Below, piece after piece: positions 22,811-33,970 of a stretch of DNA of 64,000 nucleotides. The stretch spans positions 310,001 through 374,000 of the forward strand of contig NW_026516687.1 of NCBI RefSeq assembly GCF_025766255.1, written 5' to 3'. The position numbers and the translations under genes were made by a program. The notes below the pieces were generated by a model. The model did not search any database. It was not told the DNA's origin and worked only from the letters and a program-made list of their open reading frames with translations. Each line of letters opens with the position of its first letter. Position 1 is the stretch's first letter. This DNA is from Zychaea mexicana (lineage: Eukaryota; Mucoromycota; Mucoromycetes; Mucorales; Lichtheimiaceae).

Positions 22811-24656
22811 GGTGCTTACAGATATAATCAAGATAGGTCAACGTGGGGGCATCACCCCACACGGCCCCACCGCTTTGATCCCGAGCAAACGCGGCAATAC
22901 GGCCACACTGCATGATGCGATGAACTACACGCGGGGTCAGTGCGGCCTGATTGTATTTGGCCAGGTTGGCTTCCGAAATGATCAAGTCATGATCGTCGTC
23001 GAGGGACCAGAATTTGCAGTAGAGTACATAAAAGTGCTTGTACGAGAAGCAATCACGGGTCTACATACACACATGGTGTTATTTTTTTTTTTTAAAAAAA
23101 GTTGCCCAAAATGTTTGAAACTCGATGGCCTTCTTCTTCTTCTTACGCTATTGAGATCCACATTGGGTCCGAGCGTATGGATCATGTGCGCAAAGTCACT
23201 GCGTCGGAATTGTGCCAGCGTCATTTTGCCGCTTGGACACCGTGCTTCATAGTATAATCGACAAATCACAGTTTCAACTGAAATATAAAAAAAGTGTGTA
23301 TGTGTTATTCTCCCCCCGCTTACTTTTTCTTTTTCTTAGGAGAAATAAAAAAAAGACCAACTCACTGTAGCGTTCTTGGAACATGGGATTATCAGCTAGA
23401 AATCGTAATCCTGGATGATGAAGCACAATATCTACACAAAAAAAAAAGAAAATGTTGAGAAAAATAAAAAAGAGAGTTTCATTTTCTTTTTTTTTAAAAA
23501 AATTCTACCTACCCTCCATCACGGGTAGAAAGTCTTCTGGTAATAACCAGGCACAGCCCGGTTTCCTCAGAATATTGAAAAAGAGTGATTCATCGTCGTA
23601 TCGATCCCGCGATAATTCGGTCCAGCCACTGTTGTTGTTTTTGTTATTATTCTCTCTCTTTCATTTAGGCAACAACAACAACAACACGACTGTAGCTAAG
23701 CGGATCCCCCGGCCCCTTTCCTACCCCAGACACTCACTGTGCAAATTGCTCCAGCGTGATTCGCTCATCGCGTTGGTGCATAGAGTCGATTCTTCGGAAC
23801 AGAGCAATATTCATGTAGCGTGGCAAACCACACGTCCTGGTGATTGCCACAAAATGGGATTCCAACAAGCAGGATTGGGCGCCATAGAGGTGGCGAACGA
23901 TGGCCTGTAATGGGATTTTTTTTTAAAATATTGATTATGTGATCCAATCATAAAACATTTGGCTGTTTTTTTTTTTGCTTTTGCGTTTCGTTTCATGTAT
24001 CTTTTTTTTTTTTTTTGGGTTCTGTGGTTGGGAGGGGAATCGTAGGAGTTGAGGAGAAAAAAAAACATGGCTCGTAAAGGTTTGCGTACCATGATTTTGC
24101 GGTTTTTGCGGTCTCGTTCTTCAGAAGCTATTGGTTTGCCATGAGGAAAAAAGAACTGTGGGATGGCTTTTCGAGTGTTGTTGGTAGTAGTGAATGCAGT
24201 ATTGGATGGGTATCGAAATGAAACGGTAGCAGCAGTGGTAGAATCATTACTACTACTACTACTGCTACTATTGTTATTGTTGTTGTTATTAGATGAGGAT
24301 GAGGATGATGCTGCTGCTGCTGATGTATTGTTGTTATTGTTATTTTTAGATGATGGTCGTCGTGCAGGATCAGTTTTAACGACGACCACAGTAGAGACAG
24401 ACTTTGCTACAGTGGAATCGTCATCCATATCATCATCGTCGCTGGTGACGCGTGTGTTGTCACTCTTGTTGTTGGCTGTTATCACGGATACCACCACGTT
24501 GTTAGGCGTGTCCAGATCTGGCGGAGTGACAACCACGGAGGGTGTAGTAGGACGAGTAATGCTATTGTTGCAAAAAGTGGTAGTAGTAGTCGTGTTGTCG
24601 GAAGGTAACAATGTCGTCGTCGTCGTCGTCGTCGTAGTTGTGTTCATGAGCGTCAA
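21144..24656 (-). CDS. PP2A regulatory subunit B''-type, EF-hand
   Basis: Ten minus-strand exons: 24656-24090, 23904-23738, 23628-23513, 23431-23366, 23277-23147, 23060-22820, 22697-22646, 22531-22451, 22340-22278 and 22104-21144. All splice in frame to 814 residues. The family targets protein phosphatase 2A through two EF-hand-like motifs. These are [14 protein letters not shown] near residues 370-383 and [13 protein letters not shown] near 451-463, the second with a full set of Ca-binding oxygens. Other family blocks are [53 protein letters not shown] and [20 protein letters not shown]. The N-terminal 160 residues are Asn/Ser/Thr low complexity. Beyond about residue 600 the C-terminus is an unusual Asp/Glu-rich tail that vertebrate and plant homologues lack. 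The short exons of 52, 63, 66 and 81 bp are placed confidently because the EF-hand frame demands them. Confidence 0.9.
22773..22810. repeat. TAC trinucleotide array in an intron
   Basis: About twelve TAC/ACT units fill the intron between the PP2A B'' exons at 22820 and 22697. They leave the splice sites intact. Confidence 0.75.
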
Positions 24657-25054
24657 TGTTGGAATGGTGGAATGTCGAAATGGAAAGGGTAACGAGGGAA
24701 GGTATAGTGGGGCAAAAGAGGCGTTAGTTTTCTTTTTTACAAAGTAGAGGAGAAAGAATTAAAAAAAATAGGGAATCTTTTTCTTGTTCTTGTTCTAAAC
24801 GCAATACACACAAACGTACCTTTGCATGCCTAGACCAGGAGCTGTAAACCGGTTTTTTGGGATGTGTACAAGTAGAAAGGGTTGGTAGTGGTAGTAGTAG
24901 TAGTAGTAGACTTCAAGTGCGACGGACGGTCTTTTTCTGCTGTGAGTCGTTGATTTAGATGTCGGATCTTTGCTCCCTGACTGAGTGACTGACTGACTGA
25001 GCTCAGGGTAAAAAAAAAGAGAGAGAGTAAGGGAATAGAAACGTAAAGAAAAGG

Positions 25055-25106
<52 letters not shown>

Positions 25107-26367
25107 AATAGGGTTCTTACAAAAAAGCAAAAGGGAAAAGAAAAGCAGCGGCTGTAGTTGCTGCAATGCAATGCATTTTGCGCCAGGATGAATTTTGACA
25201 CGCAACATTCTTTTCTCTTTTTTCGTCGTATTTCTTTTCTTTTTTTTTTTCCTCCTAAATTGCTCGCTCGTTTTTTGGTCCGCCTGTCATTCTCCCCTTT
25301 TCCACCCTTCTCCGTTTTATGTGTCTTTTGCTTTTTTTGATAAAGGCTCTTTATCTTTTTTTTAAGCGCTTCCCCTCCTTTTTTATTTTGTGTGTTAAAG
25401 GAAGAAAAACCCCACCTCCTTCATCATCATCATCATCTCCCTGTTCTCTCCTTGTCTCCTTGAAACCAACAAAAGAAAAGAAAGCTGCAGCATTTGATGT
25501 TCGTGCTGATAGTGTCTCTATTATAACATCTTGATTGAGAAATAATAAACGAGCATGGAGTCGTATATCGACTGATCTTTCTTTCAATCAGTAATTAGAA
25601 AGTGTCATGCTGCTGTGTGCAAGTTAATAGCTTTTTTAATAACAACAAAAAGGACATGTTGTTGTTGTTGTTGTTGCTGCAAGTGAATGAAGTATTGTGC
25701 CACGGATTCATACAGCGGAGCCCCCCCCCCATCACCACGACAACAATAAGTTACAAAGAGTAGCATAAACAGGGCCGACGGTGATGTGGTAGTAGTAGTG
25801 GTGATTGATCTTCATGATGATTGTTGCTTCATGGTTACAAATTGCATTAGAGTGTGTCACAAGCACAGGGCAACGTGGCACAAATTGTATGTGTCTTCTT
25901 TCCCTCCCCCCCCTTTTTTTTGCCCCATTGTAGCACACACACACATTGTTCCGACGAAATTGTGCGCGCGGCACATTTTAGCATTTTCGTAATTGTAATA
26001 ATATACACAATGAATTATTGGTGTCGTCAAGGGTTAGCCACCCAAAGATATGTTGAAGGATAGTGGAATGTCTATCCACAAATGAATGGGCAGAGGTGGT
26101 GGGGAAAAACAAAGAGGGAGAAAAGGTATATATCAAGCTCCTATTATATACTGCGTTGTTGTGTGGCCTACTACTAGTACTACTACAGCCAGCAGAGCCA
26201 TCCGTGGTCAATCACTTGTTGAATGGTCGACTTTTACGTCAAGCATTCATGCAATAAGCTCGCGCAGATCTATATGTAAAACGATTCGGGGAACCGGCGA
26301 GCAGACAACAGACAGGGACGTTTGTCCTGCATGTATACAAAGTGAGAAAAGAAAGGAAACGTTACTG
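24657..26367. other. Spacer upstream of the PP2A gene
   Basis: No gene recognised. It holds a long GA array at about 25052-25104 and several poly-T/poly-C runs. The CTGACTGA run at 24978-25000 echoes the tetramer array at 19.7 kb. Confidence 0.4.
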
Positions 26368-28985
26368 TCAGGCAGTTTGGAAGGGAAACAGCAAATTCCG
26401 GTTGATAATATATTCCGGAGAATGGAATGGGTTCAAATGATAAACTAGGGTGTAGAGAAGCACTCCGAGTGCCCAGATATCCTGCGTAGTGGACCCGTGT
26501 TACTTGTTGCCATGAAGAAGCAACTACCTCGGGCGATGCATAGGCGATGGTACCTACAAATGTGTTGAGCAATAATGTACTACTATTACTACTACTATTA
26601 CCACCTTCGTCTCCTTCTTTTTCTTTAAAAATATAAATGCTGCGCTTCCAAAAAATTATCAGGCGGATATGATGATCGTGATCTTTTCGTCCTTGATGTC
26701 CCGATGAATCACTTGAAGGCCCGTAAATGCAGATGATGCACACCGCTATTTGTACAAAGATGCGTCGCGTGCTAGGCTCGTCCAGATCCGGCGTCCTTCT
26801 TCAATAGAACTTGTACAAAGCTTTGTTAGATCGTGTCGTCGAAATTACGGCAACTGGTCAACCCAAAAAAAAAAAAGATCATTCGGTCCAAATTTATCTC
26901 CCCGAGAAAAAAAAAAGTGGAAGAGAAAAAGAGAGAGACAGAGTCCTCGCAACAGTTCGCGATGACCGTGCTGTTGTAAATCGTTCGAGCACTTTGGTAA
27001 CCGTTTTCTTCTGTCCACGTTCTCGTAGCACCCGTAGATTTGTCCACATATTCTGGATGGTCACCTTGACGTTTTGTATGTAATTCATGTTGTCAGCTTT
27101 TTTTCACAAATTTAATAATAAAAAAAGTGGCTCCATATTTACCCATTTTATTTTGTGACCTTATCGATTTGCGGCATACTACCCAGAGTGCCATATGACC
27201 CATTGGCCAATATGATCATTTTGAAGCAATTCGAATACCGTGGATTCATGTGTGTACTTGATCCAAATGGGGGGGGGGGCAGAGTTTTGTCAAATGAATG
27301 TTGGACAAGCAGTTCGATACATCTTGCTCTTTTTTTTTTTTATTATTACGCCGTCGTCGTTTTGTTGCTATTGTTGCATTCTGCGCGCCGTAAATCGATG
27401 CTGCCTCACGTCGGCGTTATCGGCACTAGTAACCGTACTACTACATAGTAAGTAGGCGTAGCAACATCCTTACCCCAAGCGCCCCAACCCCCCTTCAGGG
27501 CCAACTGCTTGTGCGTCAATGTATTGCCATGCAGGATCGTTCCGAGACTACTCTTGCTACAGTAGCTGCTGCACTGCAGCAGCAGCTTCTAATCGTACTA
27601 CTACTAGTAGTGGTAGTGCCGCGGCCGCCATTTATTTTTGCATAATACGATAGCTTGGTCATCGTCGTCTTCCATGGTAGTCTCAAATAAGCGACTTTTA
27701 TCAATCCATGCTGGGAACTGGGGCAGATGGTTTGCTATGGGTTTGCCAGGCACATTCTCAGGCAACTGTGGCCAAATAAACATACAACAGCTGACCGTTT
27801 CGCTCGACCATACAATGTCCTTGTCAGAAGAAACAGAAACCATGCCAGTGATGAATGGAATGACGACATCAACTAGTTGCAGCCGTACCCATGGGTCCCG
27901 CCAGCCACTCGCGTTGATAAAATAACAGAGGCCTTGGAAAAAGTGGTGAAAGGTCTGTCTAGTTCGGGTGCTAATATTGCTTTTTGGTATGACATCCCCT
28001 TGACCAAGTCCTCTGGATACTCTACGAAATTTTCAATGACATACTTTGTACATCTCTTGGATTGATGATTTTGGATACAAGACTTTATATGCTTTTTTGC
28101 TGGGGTTGGGGGGTGGGGGGCTTACCTCTTTGTAAATCGTAAAGGCTGCCTACACGTTCACGAATATAAATGTATTTCCTTTGCAATCTCGTTTAGAGTC
28201 CATTTTTTTTCCTTGACCCAAAGCGGCATCCATTGATGAACACCAGAAGCAATTTCCACAAAGAAAGATCTCTTTCTGTTACTGGGTCGTCCCTTTTTTT
28301 TCCCATGCTCTTGACATTTTCTTACTATATCGCCACAGAACAGAATTGATTCTTGATTAGATGACCTTGAATACCCTTCCACGGCATTCGCGAGCCAAAA
28401 GAACGTCGATTTGTAAAAAGGGTCTGTTAGAGGAGAATGTACACGTCGTTCTGCTCGCCAACGGGTTCGTGAGCCAAGGTCGGTTTCGATAAGGATACAT
28501 GTGTCCTCGTGTGGAAGCAGCAATTCGGCAAGACCTGGACCAGCAACCGCAATGAATTGTCGCTCCAGTGCTTTTTGCTCTTGTTGTTGCAGGAGTAGTG
28601 GCGGTAGTTGTTGCTGCTGAGGGCTTGGATAGGTAATTGTAGATACAACATTGACAGAGAAGTCATCCATCATTGACATTGGTCCCTGTCGTATTGATTC
28701 AGAACCATTGATCACAGATACATAATGGGGTGACGCACATACGTTGTTGCTCTTGATTATTCCTGTATATAGGAATAATCAGATGCATCTTTCTGTCTCT
28801 CTCTCTCTCTCTCTCTCTCAACCTATCGGCTTTTCTTTCTTTACCATTGATAGGTTGCTGCTGATGATAATGGAAAGAACGGTGCGTTATCGGGTATCTT
28901 CAGTCAGCATTTGGGTCCATTTTTGGCTCCTGCTGATGTTGCTGCCCATAAAAAGCCATCCATCCGTTTCTGGCGAATAGTCGTC
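26368..28985 (-). pseudogene. PAS-kinase-like Ser/Thr kinase, frameshifted
   Basis: Minus-strand kinase motifs occur in the right order but in different frames. A leading segment contains DGWLFMGSNISRSQKW (about 28880-28965). Next is a long open stretch at 28158-28715 with ERQFIAVAGPGLAELLLP and HQWMPLWVKEKK. Then come DLDEPSTRRIFVQIA (about 26780), VIHRDIKDEKI (about 26700), a broken LIDFGSAA (about 26660), NTFVGTIAYASPEVV (about 26540) and QDIWALGVLLYTLVYH (about 26470). RDIKDE and YASPEV are characteristic of the PAS-kinase group (yeast Psk1/Psk2, animal PASK), which senses metabolic state. A one-base change before RDIK and another at DFG shift the frame, and stops interrupt the catalytic domain. 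The DFG aspartate and glycine codons are lost in any reading. The assignment to PAS kinases rests on the kinase domain; a PAS fold itself is not proven. Confidence 0.75.
28754..28779. repeat. Short perfect palindrome
   Basis: 10-bp arms (GATTATTCCT and its inverse) around a 6-bp centre. It lies inside the kinase pseudogene locus and no function is evident. Confidence 0.7.
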
Positions 28986-31261
28986 ATCGTACAGTGCTAC
29001 TCCGGAATCATAAGCGACGTACATAGCGTCAATGCTTTATACGCCATGCAAGTGTGTGTGTGTGTGTAAGCTTTTTTCATTCAAGAATAAGGAAGAACAA
29101 TCAGCTCAACTGTTGCTTAGGAGAAAGTTTGAAAACTAATGCTTCTAAAGCACAAGACGAAAATCATATCTTACCAATACAGAAGCACCTCCATCCTTGT
29201 ATAACTTGCTTGTACAATGTGTTTGGCGGCGCGAGTGATTTCTAAAATAGTGGTATGCTTTTGAATCACGGCCTGTGACGTTCCATAACATATATAGCAT
29301 TACGTCCTTGCTACTGTATCATCACAGAAAAATTAGGTACAATACTACTGCAACAATAGTAAATCGGTTGACAACAGACGTCTAAGCATTTCTTTCTTGG
29401 TTGTGGGCTTGACCTATTAGCCGACCAGAAAGTTTGGAACGAAGAATATCGATTTCTAGTGGTCAAGCTCAACAACAACTTTTTTAAAAAAAAGTTATAA
29501 ACCATGTCGACTATGCCAGGTAAAACTTGTATGCTCAAAACGTATATCGTTTTTCTCTCTCGTGTATCCAGTCAAGCATTGAAATCAAAACTGTCAATAA
29601 AGCTTCTACGCTCTTTTGCGTGTGAAAAACGAGCAGGCTTCGCTACTTCAGGGCCGCCTCTGATGATCTAAGGAATGATCGTGATAAAGAATAGTTCTTT
29701 ATGTTTCCATACTAGTAACTTTACCACATCGGCGAGCATTTTTGTAAAAGGTCACATTTAGTGCACATTGTCACAACGTATACGTTGCTGAGAAGAAGTA
29801 AGAACCTTTCACTTTGGATAAAAATCATTCTTAGAATCAAAACAAACAATAGGCTCATCTGGCTTCATCGACAATGACAACTTGATTGTTGGTTGAAGAT
29901 TGGCTTTATTACATTTTGACAACATATATATACATAAATGAGTCATGATAGCTAATTTCTATCAGAATTCTTTTAGTATCTATGAGCCACATTTATTATG
30001 TAGTATGGGAGTCACTTCCACATGTAATTCAGCAGATTGCTACCTTAATTCAGAGTTACACAATTCCGCAAGAGCCATAACATCATTCGTATAACTATTT
30101 TCCTACCTACTACCGCTATACTACGTTGTATTGGGTCACCCTCATCCATTTCTTTTGCGTTTATTGTATGATGTAGCAGTTAGTATGCCCCATCAGCAGC
30201 AAGTTCTCGTTTGGCACCTTTTTCTCAAAAGTTTCTTTGTTCTTTTCCGAATTTTTGTTTATTGTTATTTTTTTCGGCGCTTTATGCATTGTTGCTGAGC
30301 CTGAGCTTCTCTTTCTTTTTCAATTGTCGGGGCCATTGAGACACAAGTGAATGGTTACTGCGTCCATCGAACCATTACAGAAACCGGCGAACTTCCGCCC
30401 CCTATGTGGGAATAGGCAGACGAGGCACACAAGATGCTCCGGAACCACCCCCCCCCGGGGTTCATTGTTGCACCAGAAAAGTAATAAGTGGCACCACGCA
30501 CCCAATAAACAAAAGGGGGAAATGTTTCGTATAGAATTATGATGATGGTCCAATAATTATCAAAAAGAATTACTCACTTCTTGGGGGGGGGGGGGCTTGT
30601 ATAATTCTAAACAATGACGATCATCGTCACCCTACTTAATGTATATCAAGCTTGTTGCTGATAAATGAATTAAATTAAAGATGCGAGGTTTTCCATGCAT
30701 TTTTGGTAGTATTGGCTTATCATTTTAAGCACCATGAGACATCAATGATTTTCTGACAGAAAATGAGGGGGCTGATAAAAAAAGCCTACTTTGTACAAAA
30801 TAGCACTATAGCAGATTTAATAGTACTGATGATAATGATAGCAACAACAGTGCATACACTGCTGATGCAGAAAGAAAGATCGATTTACGGCCGGTATCTT
30901 TATAAGAATGGCAAGTATTTATAAAAAGAAGCCGTATAGGTAAAAATCGGGTCCCCCCAAAAATCATGAAGCGGAAAGGAGGAAGAGGAGGAGGTAGTAA
31001 ATATAGTATAGCATGTATTTTCTGTACGAGACGATAATATATCAAATCGATCACCTTTTTCTTTACTGTCATACATTTCTTGTTGATTCTGTTGCTCGAA
31101 ACTGATGGTTACGCAGCACGCCAAGAGAAACCCGGAGAAAGAGAGGAGTCATAGAGGGCTTCAGCCCCACTTTCTAAGCCTTAATCCACATCGTTCGTTC
31201 GTTTCCAGCAGCTGGACTCGTAATGTACTACGTCAAATTGTTACTTTTTCAAAGGTATGTA
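28986..31261. other. Gene-poor spacer
   Basis: No intact gene. A minus-strand stretch at 30320-30553 reads RKFAGFCNGSMDAVTIH, faintly like the first-Asp block of a Harbinger transposase (compare GFPGMLGSVDCTHW at 3.7 kb), but it has no other family motif. A run of 13 G lies near 30586-30598. Confidence 0.35.
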
Positions 31262-31419
31262 CAGTCATTTCAAGAAGTAAAGTCGTTGGTTTTGAAGTCA
31301 AAAAAATCTTGATGTTCAACAATGAAGTCAGTTGGTCCAACACTGAAGTCGTTTGATGAACCTTGTTTATTTTTACATATCGCTTAGTAGTTGCCCTATG
31401 ATATTGTTCTTTTATAAAA

Positions 31420-32640
31420 ATGGATATGCAATTTTTTTACGAAGATGGGCAAGGGCACGTTGTCGATGAACATGGAGTTGAGCCAATGGATCTTGCCGTT
31501 GATGAGGAGCTTTTCGCCATCGAAACATTAAGTGCTCATACTCAGTTCTCACTGAATAAACCTCCAGAGAAACCATCTAAGCCTACATTGCATTCAACTG
31601 GAGATGAAAGGAATCATGTAGATGTTTATAGTTAACGCAATAAGAGACAGTATACATTTTACTCAGACGAAGAAAAGACTCGATTTTTTCATTTGTTTTT
31701 GGTAAATGCCTCAGTGCTTCGGCTGCTGTTGCGAAACAATTAGGTATCCATCATAGTCGTGCGGCCCAAAGATGGGTCAAGCGATATTATGAAAATCCTG
31801 AAAAATCAGGCCGACGTCGTATTCTTGGGGAAGAGCATTATAAGCAATTTAGTTTAGATTACATTGACGAGAATCCTTCTTTTGTTTTAACTGAAGTGGC
31901 AGAAAGTTTACTGCAATACTTTGTAAATCTTAACGTTTCTCGTACTACTGTCTATAACTTCATGACAACGCAGTGTAGCTTATCTATCCAACAGGCGCAA
32001 TTCCAACCTTTGGAAAGAAACAGTGAGGAAAAAATTCAACAAAGGTATGATTGGGTACAAATAGTGGCAACAAACTGATTATTGGACTTTACAACAAACT
32101 GTGTTTTTCTTGATGAATCAGCCTTTTATATTAATTTGAAACTAGGTATGGCATGGTCAAAGAAAGAAGGAACCCCTGCAGTAGTTACAGTGCCTTTGAC
32201 AAAAGCAACATCGATTTTAGGTGCAATATCTGCCACCGGTCTAATTAAATGTTAGTTTACGAGTTCCAAAACGAATCAAAAAGAGAAAGCTTAGGTATAA
32301 GACTGATGTTTATGGTATAGAAACAGTGACAGGACATTATTTGAGGTTTATAAAAGCTACTCTTGATGAAATGGACAAGTATCCAGAACTGAAGGGACAC
32401 TATCTTGTGATAATTAATGCTCCTAATATCCAAGCTCAACTGATATAGAAAAGTATTTATACATTATCGAGGATATCGACTTGTATATATTCCTCCATAT
32501 TCTCCTGAATTGAATCCAATGGAGCAGTTATGGTCAGTTATCAAGAGTAATGGTGAAGCGAAACAAGTTCTTGAAAAAAGGGACGTTGATGACCAGAATT
32601 AGCGAAGCTTATGATAGTTTAGAGTTTAAGTGACTTCCAA
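31420..32640 (+). pseudogene. Degenerate Tc1/mariner transposase, left copy
   Basis: The reading begins DGQGHVVDEHGVEPMDL, then a helix-turn-helix block (KQLGIHHSRAAQRWVKRYY). Next are the first catalytic region VFLDESAFYINL, HYLVIINAPNI where the second Asp of the usual DNAP block is replaced by Ile, and SPELNPMEQLWSVIKS near the end. At least four stops and several frameshifts break it, so it cannot make an active enzyme. Proteins with this VDEHG leader are typical of Mucorales DDE elements, which is family knowledge and not checked here. Confidence 0.85.
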
Positions 32641-32687
32641 GGCTTTGTTTTTCATTCTGCCAAATGCTTCGGTAAGTGTCTCTACAA

Positions 32688-32753
32688 GGTAAGAGAGGTA
32701 TAGAAAGGTAAAGAGAGGTAAAGAGAGGTAGAGAGAGGTAGAGAGAGGTATAC
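32688..32753 (+). repeat. GAGAGGTA tandem array
   Basis: Six to seven imperfect 8-10 bp units of (A/T)AGAGAGGTA just after the transposase remnant. Confidence 0.7.
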
Positions 32754-33456
32754 TGTATTGTGGTGTGGGTAAAGGGTTGGTTGCTGCGTCGCCCTACTAA
32801 GATTACAAAATAACAAAAAGCAGAAAATGATTACTTGCTGCACGATGACGCAAGTAACCATAACAAAAAGAAACATATAAAAAACCACTTTAATTCATCA
32901 ATAAATTATCAGTTATCCCCGTGTGTGGTATTGGTCCCCATTTTGATAGTCTTGAACGTAGTCTTTCAAGCCAGGATTTCTATTACTTATTATTATATTT
33001 TAAGATTTATTTTTTTATTGCAAGTACAGCTTAATACAAACAGTCCCAAAACAGTATCAAATGTACCACTGATGATGAGCTTTTAATAGAAAGTGATCGT
33101 TTATTTATTCGATGGGCTGATATAGGAATTGTTTGGGTGATCGTTATGAGGGGAATTTTTTTAAGGAACGAGACGTGGAAATGGTTTTGAAGTGAGATGC
33201 AGCCAGTATTCAATTCGTCTGCGGTGGAGATGGCAAGATCGCTTTCGGCTCTTAGATTTAGAGATGATTTGTTGAAATTTTTGACAGAGTTGGTGCTCGT
33301 CGCCTGGCAATGATATCAGGGATATCAAAAGATACACAGACTGTATCGAAGACATGCAGAATTTTGAGTATGGATGGCACTTCAGTGATAAATCCAGATA
33401 AGCCCTGAATCGAGTTTGGTAACTTGATCTCTGCGAGTAAGTACATCACATATGTT

Positions 33457-33834
33457 TCAACAGCAGGCTTTGAGGCATTTACTAAAAAACATACGAAAAA
33501 ATCGAGTCATTTCGTCATCTGAGTAAGATGTACATCGTCTCTTATTGCAAAGATCCATATAAACATCTGCATGATTCCTTTCGTCTCCAGTTGAATGCAA
33601 TTTAGGCTTAGATGGTTTCTCTGGAGGTTTATTCTGTAAAAACTGAGTATAAGAACTTATTGTTTCGATGGCGAAAAGCTCCTCATCAACGGCAAGATCC
33701 ATCGGCTCAACTCCATGTTCATCGACAACGTGCCCTTGCCCATCTTCGTATACCATTTTTGACAAAGAAACAAGGGAATTCAAAACATCACTTTTATTTA
33801 TACCAAAATAAATGCCAAGAGTATCATTGGGCAA
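33457..33834 (-). pseudogene. Tc1/mariner transposase N-terminus, right copy
   Basis: A minus-strand frame encodes the same leader as the left copy (YEDGQGHVVDEHGVEPMDL, PPEKPSKPKLHSTGDERNH). It continues past the left copy's first stop into KRRCTSYSDDEMTRFF, then ends. It shows that the left copy's first stop is a private mutation. All catalytic parts are missing. Confidence 0.8.
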
Positions 33835-33970
33835 TTACTAATAAGCGATATGTAAAAATAAACAAGGTTCATCAAACGACTTTATTGTTGGACCAACTGA
33901 CATCATTGTTGAACATCAAGACTTTTTTTGAATTCAAAACCAACGACTTTGTTTTTTTGAAATGACTGTA

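Larger units (their letters stand above)
31262..33968. mobile_element. Two head-to-head Tc1/mariner-type remnants
   Basis: Both outer edges begin CAGTCATTTCAA and are flanked by TA (31260-31261 and 33969-33970), as for Tc1/mariner elements. The first about 150 bp of each arm are near-identical inverted copies, including the ACATATCGCTTA block and the start of the same transposase gene. The left copy runs on to about 32640 with nearly the whole transposase, broken. The right copy keeps only the leader and first about 110 codons before turning into unrelated sequence near 33460. No internal right-hand end is found for the left copy. The arrangement is either two elements inserted head to head with inner ends deleted, or one rearranged composite. 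Confidence 0.8.

Noticed and set aside
24163..24747. 194-residue plus-strand Leu/Val-rich frame
   Set aside because: It is antisense to the Asn/Ser/Thr-rich first exon of the PP2A B'' gene.
27240..27455. Plus-strand short frames at 27.2-27.5 kb
   Set aside because: They lie in the kinase pseudogene on the other strand and cross homopolymer runs.
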